Assembly (NCBI GenBank): GCA_958299035.1 | Contig: CATQJL010000223.1 | Coordinates: forward strand, 50,326,302 to 50,390,301 | Source: Cylicocyclus nassatus | Taxonomy: Eukaryota; Nematoda; Chromadorea; Rhabditida; Strongylidae | Length of the DNA stretch: 64,000 nucleotides | Direction of reading: 5' to 3' | Shown here: positions 58,580-64,000 of the stretch, piece by piece | How positions within the stretch are numbered: position 1 is the first letter of the stretch | Layout: each line of letters starts with the position of its first letter | Notes under the pieces: model-generated | What the model was told of the DNA's origin: nothing | What the model saw: the letters and a program-made list of their open reading frames with translations, nothing else | The model's database searches: none | Program-made: the position numbers and the translations under genes

Positions 58580-60033
58580 TAAACGTCTATCAGTTGTTCT
58601 TTCTAGCGAGTAATCTCATTCGGACTGGTATTCTGCCTCTGTTTGGTCGCTATTCCTTCCCGATTACTGTTGTGAAAGTGATCTTTCTGACACTGGCATA
58701 ATATGGCGTGCGTATTCACCGTTCTTTAGGTCCTAGTATTGTCGATATTAGCCTTAGCGGTGAACCTACTAGGTGTTTTCGATATCTTGTCGGAACTCTA
58801 CTCCTATGTGGTCGAAGATTTCGCTGATCGTGTCAACTTGGGGCTACATATCTGCTGGCGTTCTTTGTGTTGATAACAGTCTCCAATGCAACGTTTCAAC
58901 ACGATGTTAGACTGCTCCTGAAAGTCCGGGTAAGGCACTGGTCTGGCCACTTAAAATCGGAATAACAAAAATCATATCGCTGCAAATCCCTGAGCATACT
59001 ATCAGACTATTGATTCTAAATTGCGTAATTTGGATATGAATGTTCCTCGGAAAACCAAGCAAGGCGGTTTGTTTGCTCGTTCACTTCCTCATTTCTCTAC
59101 AAAACTCAAGACTTCCCTATCATTTCTTTCCATAGGGCTGGTGCTGACTACCTCCCCTATGAAGATTCCACAAGGATGATGTCACTTGTCACTAGTCTCC
59201 TCAAATTATGTATTACCTAGTATAGTATACAGTTTTGTAATGCTTGGCTTCCCTCCTTTCTACCCTTCTTAAGTAACTGCGAATTTTGAAAAGAGCAATC
59301 ATTGTGGGTCTACATTTAGTCTCATGATCAACTTAATGAGAAAGAGCGCTGACTTTGCGCAATATGTAGAGGGAGATTATTAGTGGTCTGAGTATCCCTT
59401 TACATATGTACTTTACCAATTTTGTAGTTTCAAACTTTGATTTTGAGTCTGTTATTTACATCTTTTGCTGCACTCTTCTGGACGCCGAGTATAAGCATGC
59501 TGTGCAGGGAGAATTGACGTAGGATTTAGATTAAATGACTTGTTACGGTCACTCTACGCTCAAGAGGTGTGGTAGGTATGATTAAACCGAACATAGACTT
59601 TCGATTGTCCATTGTCCAGTGACCGTATCTATAAACGAACCCAGTGGGTCAGCCTACACATGAATACCGACCGTGGATTAATCTACCCAGTGGGTAGATA
59701 TTCGGTATTTACGAATACCTCCGCCGCTAGGTTAGCGCTTACCCAGCAGCGTCAGCAGTTGCCCGTTGACATTTATTCAGAAAATGCCCAAGTGTCCTTC
59801 CGTCCGTAGTTCTTGCATTTTTGTATTTTCACAACTATCTATGTACAACGTCTCCACTAGGTATTCATGGGCGCTTCTGCTGGGTCATCTAACTTAGCAT
59901 CGGCTCTAGACGGCATAAAACCGCCAAAGCGCAGGTTTGCTTTTTACTAAGCAAGCTATTTGAATACGATCGCGTGACCAAACCATTGCTCGAAGCCTTC
60001 CATCTTCCTAAAATTCGACATGCTTTGGTAACT
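58580..60033. other. Between the two large TIR elements
   Basis: Mixed composition with several short protein-like stretches on both strands, for example minus-strand KRCIGDCYQHKERQQICSPK after an acceptor near 58928. I could not chain them into a gene. Confidence 0.3.
59612..59809 (+). CDS. Short coding-like frame, unknown
   Basis: A 65-residue frame (DRIYKRTQWVSLHMNTDRGL ... DIYSENAQVSFRP) has protein-like composition. It contains an imperfect CCCAGTGGGT palindrome repeated twice at DNA level, which argues against coding. No splice partners or domain are seen. Confidence 0.15.
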   Translation: MSSDRIYKRTQWVSLHMNTDRGLIYPVGRYSVFTNTSAARLALTQQRQQLPVDIYSENAQVSFRP

Positions 60034-60450
60034 CAGACAATTCACCGGAACTTCCGCAGGACAAGCAGAACTTACAGCGTTTCCGCAGCACTTTCTTAAC
60101 CACTAAGAAAGTGCACGCTCCAAAATGCGAGGTTTCCACAGGAAATTGACGTCACAGCCGATCATAAACCGGAACTTCCGCAGCACTTTCCATAAAGCGC
60201 TGCGAAAGTGCAGTGAGGCTCGCAAGGTTTCCGCAGCACTTTGACCTGCCAGCATTTCCGCAGGACTTTGAGAGCGCATGCATTCGCGATTGCGAAATAG
60301 CGAACGCAACATCAACAGCGCATAGCGCACTCTTTTCTTCCATACTGTTTCGCTTCTGTTCCTCCTCTAATCTTTCTCTTTTTTCTTTCTTTCCTCAATA
60401 TTGGCGTAAGTAAACCTAAAACTCATCCATATTCTAAGTATTCTTTCAGG

Positions 60451-60549
60451 CATCGGTGCAGGTGTGTGAACAACCATCACCATGCTGCTGGAGTGCTGGA
60501 AAAGGACTCAACGGAAGAACTTCGTCTAAGCATAACCCCCTTTTCCAGG
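60451..60549 (+). CDS. Possible exon near the left end of the 3.46-kb element
   Basis: The segment lies between a 46-nt GT-AG intron-like sequence (GTAAGT ... TTCTTTCAG, about 60405-60450) and a CCAG|GTATGG donor. One frame reads HRCRCVNNHHHAAGVLEKDS and continues to the donor. The upstream exon is not open far in the same phase, so the model is incomplete. Confidence 0.25.
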
Positions 60550-60749
60550 TATGGCGAACTTCTATGCTTTATGTGCTTTGATTTAAATAACTGTAGAAAA
60601 TATGCACTGGATATAAATAAAGCAGAAGTGATTAGGTAGAAATATATCAAAACAAAGGAGGGGGGGGGGGAATCGGTCACCGACATTTCAAAGTCATCTA
60701 CAAGCTCTTGGTGAGTATTGAAATATTTTCAAAAATTTTCAGATTCAAA

Positions 60750-61376
60750 TTAGGTGGGACCAAAAGTACGTTCGCCAGTTTTTCAAAAAATCATAACCTC
60801 CTTTCGACTCGATGGATCTTTTTGCGCTTATATTCATCTAAGAGAGGAAATCACTCTCTTTACTGCAGTACTTTTGCCATGAATTGGCATAAAAAAGTTT
60901 GAAAGTTAGAAGCAATTGAAGAAAATTACTCAAAATTGGCATTTTTCAAGCAGGGTCACCGAAAAATTCTGAAAGTATTTTTCGAGAAAGAAAGAGAGTG
61001 ATTATATAAAAAGCTATATAGTTATAAATAAAGCTTGTTATAGAGAAGACTATGCCCTTTACTATAGTGCCTTTTCCAAAAACAAATAAGATTGAGAATT
61101 AGAAGTAAATAAAGAGAATTACTTCAGTTTTGCGTAGGGAGGGACGGGAAATTCATGTGAAAATGGTTCCAGCATGGTTGGTGACCTTCTCTTTCAGTTA
61201 AGATAATCGAGAGCAATTTTGATTTTCGTAATATTACCAAGTTTTCGGATAAGATTTTCTACGAAAATGAGAATGATTTCTACTCTTAGATGATTATAAA
61301 ATCAAAGAGGTTCATCGGGTCGAAAGGAAATTATGATTTTTGAAAAAGTGGCCAACGTAATTTTGGTCCCACCTAG
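60750..61376. mobile_element. MITE with TTAGGTGGGACCAAAAGTAC ends
   Basis: The first roughly 70 bp (TTAGGTGGGACC..., ATCATAACCTCCTTTCGAC) are mirrored at the right end (GTCGAAAGGAAATTATGAT ... GGTCCCACCTA). The terminal motif resembles the TTAGGTTGGTGC Tc1/mariner-derived MITEs elsewhere in the window. It is inserted inside the 3.46-kb element. Confidence 0.75.
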
Positions 61377-61954
61377 TAGTTGCGGACAATTTTCGAAAAA
61401 GCTATGTCAAAAAGAATTGAGGTGGTACAAGAACTGTAACCGCAAAAATTCAACCATTCCTGAATTTGCTGGAAGTGGCCACACGCCCACGAACCCAAAA
61501 GTTTCAGTCCCTCCCTCCCCTCCTTAAATAAATTTCTAGCGTCGCCACTGCTTTTCGTGTTCTTTAGTGTGTATTTCTTTCTACTCTCTGCTTTTGATTT
61601 TCAAATTTTTTCACTCTCACAATACCGCATTTATCACAAAGTAATTTTTTGATTGAAAAATAAAAAGTTCAAAACTTACGACTTGAAATAATAGCTCAAG
61701 AAATTCGAAGTTAAAATTTTTAAATACTAGTGTTGAATGATTAAATAAAATAGAAATAATGTAGTAAAAATATGTCAAAAGAAAGGGGCGGGCATAATGG
61801 GTCTCAAGAATATTCGTAATGTAATAATGTATCTATCCTTCTCTGCTCCTCTGTTTTTGCTGTTTTAAATGCTTTTCTCTCTCCCAAATACTTCCCACAT
61901 CTTCAACGGATCTGTACATGTTTATTTTCGAATTCATGTTTCCAATAGAACCTA

Positions 61955-62397
61955 CCTGAAGTACCTTTCAATGGAAGCAAGCTCCAGAGATAGAAGCACG
62001 AGAAGAAAATTACTCCATTCTCAAAATTTCTGCATTTGGTCGCAAAATTGAAACTCGCAACGGCAATCGGAGCATTATAGGCTTTATAGCCTGTTCTTTC
62101 TGACTGTGCCAAATTTGCGCTGATTGAACCTCATTATAAAAAGCTATGATTTTCGAAGCAAATGCCAAAAAAAAATCATATTTACTCTTTTGGCTTCCTC
62201 AAGAATTGTAACTTTTTAAGAGACGTTCAATCAGCGCAATCTTTCTAAACTCGGAAGTAGGTAGTAGTAACTATGATACCGATTGCTCCAATTTTCTGCA
62301 AGCAGATTTTTGCGACCAAACAGGGGAATTTGAAAATGGAGTAATTTTCTTCACCGACTTCGATCTCTGGAGCTATCAAAAAGTGCCTCAGGTGCCA
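61955..62397. mobile_element. Foldback MITE, centre near 62180
   Basis: Arms are near-mirror images (CAAGCTCCAGAGAT, GAAGAAAATTACTCC, CAATCGGAGCA, TGATTGAACCTC...). The interior modules (Cys-poor AT-rich DNA with GATTGCTCCGATTTT and TAAAAAGCTATGATTTT) match the 39.35-40.05 kb element, so it is a diverged or end-truncated relative. Confidence 0.65.
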
Positions 62398-62811
62398 TTA
62401 GAAAGAGCACATCTTCTTTCAGAATACTTGGTTCATTAGTATTAATTTTTAAGTAATAATTTATGAAAATTCAGCAATAACTTATAATAAGTTTCAACCC
62501 CTTAGAGTCTGACACATAATTGTTTTGTGCAGAAAATGCTGGAATACTAGATTGAAACAAAAGTTCTGTCGCTCCAAATTTGAAATTTTATAAAAATTCA
62601 ATTCAAAGTAAAGCCTTGATTTTGCAAAAAAAAACTCTTGTAATTTTCAAATCTGTCTCAAAGCTTCTCTTGTTGAGATTTCGAAATTTCCCAAATTTTC
62701 AGATAAGTCGTCCAAGTTTGCTCCGTATTTCTTGGCGAAAAAGTTGCAAATTGGAGCACTTGCGGCAAGGCATGATTTAGATCAAGAAATTTCAATTAAT
62801 TCTCATTACAG

Positions 62812-62939
62812 AAAGGAGGAAGGCCGAAGCCGGCTTCAATCGCGCGGACAAGGTCAAAATGACACCCGATATGTGGCAACGGTTTATTTCCCCACAGGAC
62901 CATCTTCCCTTTGATGCGCATATTATCCTTTGTGAATGA
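62812..62939 (+). CDS. Coding-like terminal exon inside the 3.46-kb element
   Basis: Following the acceptor TTCTCATTACAG, two bases complete a codon and then 42 codons run to TGA: RRKAEAGFNRADKVKMTPDM and on to FDAHIILCE. The composition (Trp, Pro, Asp, charged residues) is protein-like, and a second frame is open only to 62914. A further coding-like stretch precedes it after TTTTCAG at about 62701 (KSSKFAPYFLAKKLQIGALA), but I could not find a phase-compatible donor. The family is unknown; it may be the remnant of the element's own gene. Confidence 0.35.
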
Positions 62940-63682
62940 GGTTGTTATTCTTGTTTTTATCTTATTCTTCCATTATTCCTTACTCTTCCATCAGTATAAC
63001 ATTGCTCTTTCACTCCTAATATCTGCCGATTTTTCCATCCTTACTCGGTTATGCATATATACCCGAATGCTTCTGTGATTTTATGTATATTTATTTATGA
63101 ACACTTCTTTGATCTGTTGTTTGCAGTTATCAACTCCGGCCTATTCTATATGGTACCTGCATAAAACAATACACTGTGCCATTTGCTTTCTCATTAAATT
63201 TATCTCTCTGTCTACGTCTCTTAGCATCTAGAAAGTCTGGAGGAATTTCCACGTTAAAGGAATATGCCTTAGTAAGAAGCAAAAACCTAGTATCAAAAAG
63301 GAAGCTTGATATGGAAGAAGATCGCAAATCAAATGCGAAAACCGCAAAGTGCTGCGGAACTCCAAACAAAGTATTGCGGAAACCCTGCACCCTGAGATTG
63401 CAGAGTTTCCGCAGCGCTTTCGCAGGGTTTCCGCCGGGTCACCTGCGGAAATCCTGCGAAAGCGCTGCGGAAGTTCCGGTCGGTTGTCTGAGAACATGCA
63501 TATGTTCGGAGTCGCAAAAGTGGAAAGGATATGTTTTTTCGCATTAAGACTACGAGGATGCGGGAAATCCGTAATAACATTACGTGCGACAACAGGAGAA
63601 AACATTACAGGATCAGACGTTTTTATTTGCGGTCAGGAGAGCATTTTCATAAGGCTTTGGCCATACTTTGCCCGTGTTACCG

Positions 63683-63737
63683 GTGTTGAAAGTGTTGCCA
63701 GTGTTGAAAGTGTTGAAAGTGTTGCCGGTGTTGAATG
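63683..63737 (+). repeat. GTGTTGAAA/GTGTTGCCA minisatellite
   Basis: Six 9-bp units alternate GTGTTGAAA and GTGTTGCC(A/G). The surrounding open frame (63349-63852) translates it as a Val-Ser/Ala-rich repeat but is not supported as a gene. Confidence 0.75.
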
Positions 63738-64000
63738 TAGGAATCATCAGTCTTGCAGTTTCATTCTTCCTCAAACGATCTCACCGACTGGTGAGTTCGT
63801 CTGGAATAGAAATGGGAAATGGGAAATGAGAAATGAGACTGAAATAAATTAGGAAATGCTTTCGCAAAAGCTCCTCGAACAAATTTTTTAGAAAGTGAAG
63901 AACTTGTTTAAAAGAAGCAATCTCCAACATTTGAGAACGCTGCGAGACTTCCCATAGATCTTTTGCTCACTAATTGCAGAAGCGCCGGATTCGACACCTA

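Larger units (their letters stand above)
60034..63490. mobile_element. 3.46-kb TIR element with TTCCGCAG iterons
   Basis: The ends are CAGACAATTCACCGGAACTT at 60034 and its mirror AAGTTCCGGTCGGTTGTCTG ending at 63490. Each end carries several subterminal copies of TTCCGCAGCACTTT or its reverse (left: near 60053, 60080, 60172, 60229, 60256; right: 63345-63475), the arrangement of transposase-binding iterons. No clear target duplication is seen. A MITE (60750-61376) and a foldback (61955-62397) are nested inside. Confidence 0.65.

Noticed and set aside
63349..63852. 167-residue frame
   Set aside because: It translates iteron-rich terminal sequence and a 9-bp minisatellite; no evidence of coding.

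Overview
The window looks like nuclear DNA of a nematode, most likely a gene-poor, repeat-rich clade V (rhabditid/strongylid-like) species; the clade is an inference. Support comes from TTTTCAG-type splice acceptors with GTAAGT/GTGAGT donors, one gene of a nematode-typical secreted family, SL1-like sequences in two repeats, and dense Tc1/mariner-, hAT- and Mutator-like inverted-repeat elements. Nothing resembles bacterial or viral gene organisation.

The one host gene I can assemble with confidence lies on the minus strand from about 46.43 to 29.06 kb. Three exons (46413-46281, 31754-31589, 29188-29056) join in phase into a 143-residue protein. It has a signal peptide, ten cysteines in an activin-receptor/three-finger pattern ending CxCx5CN, a proline-rich stalk and a hydrophobic C-terminus typical of a GPI-anchor signal. 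Its first intron is about 14.5 kb and holds several transposons: two TTAGGTTGGTGC-type MITEs, a hAT-like MITE, a CAGTTGTAGC MITE and a Mutator-like MITE with a perfect 9-bp target duplication.

The rest is mostly mobile DNA. At 22.9-25.2 kb a Penelope-like retroelement (GIY-YIG endonuclease end) sits as a head-to-head inverted dimer, with a hammerhead ribozyme core in each arm. It is inserted with a 12-bp target duplication into the arm of an older foldback transposon. At 8.9-10.0 kb two tandem CAGATAATCGC-ended elements each carry a diverged SL1-like 22-mer whose combined bases rebuild canonical SL1. At 57.2-58.6 kb a GC-rich-TIR element carries a five-exon, 140-residue gene model with two nearly identical introns of only 31 and 33 nt. 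At 60.0-63.5 kb a 3.46-kb element with TTCCGCAG iterons carries at least one coding-like exon and younger MITEs.

Region by region: 0-8 kb holds GC-rich islands, a palindromic double CRE, foldbacks and a hAT-like end; 8-10 kb the SL1-bearing elements; 11-22 kb many TIR elements, one with an 8-bp TSD at 14.5-16.1 kb; 23-25 kb the nested Penelope/foldback; 27-28.5 kb a 125-bp satellite flanked by AACTCAGAGTT clusters; 29-46.4 kb the host gene; 46.4-57 kb AT-rich DNA with large foldbacks; 57-64 kb gene-bearing TIR elements. Long poly-G/C tracts recur throughout. Splice models and element boundaries were read by eye and not verified by alignment.
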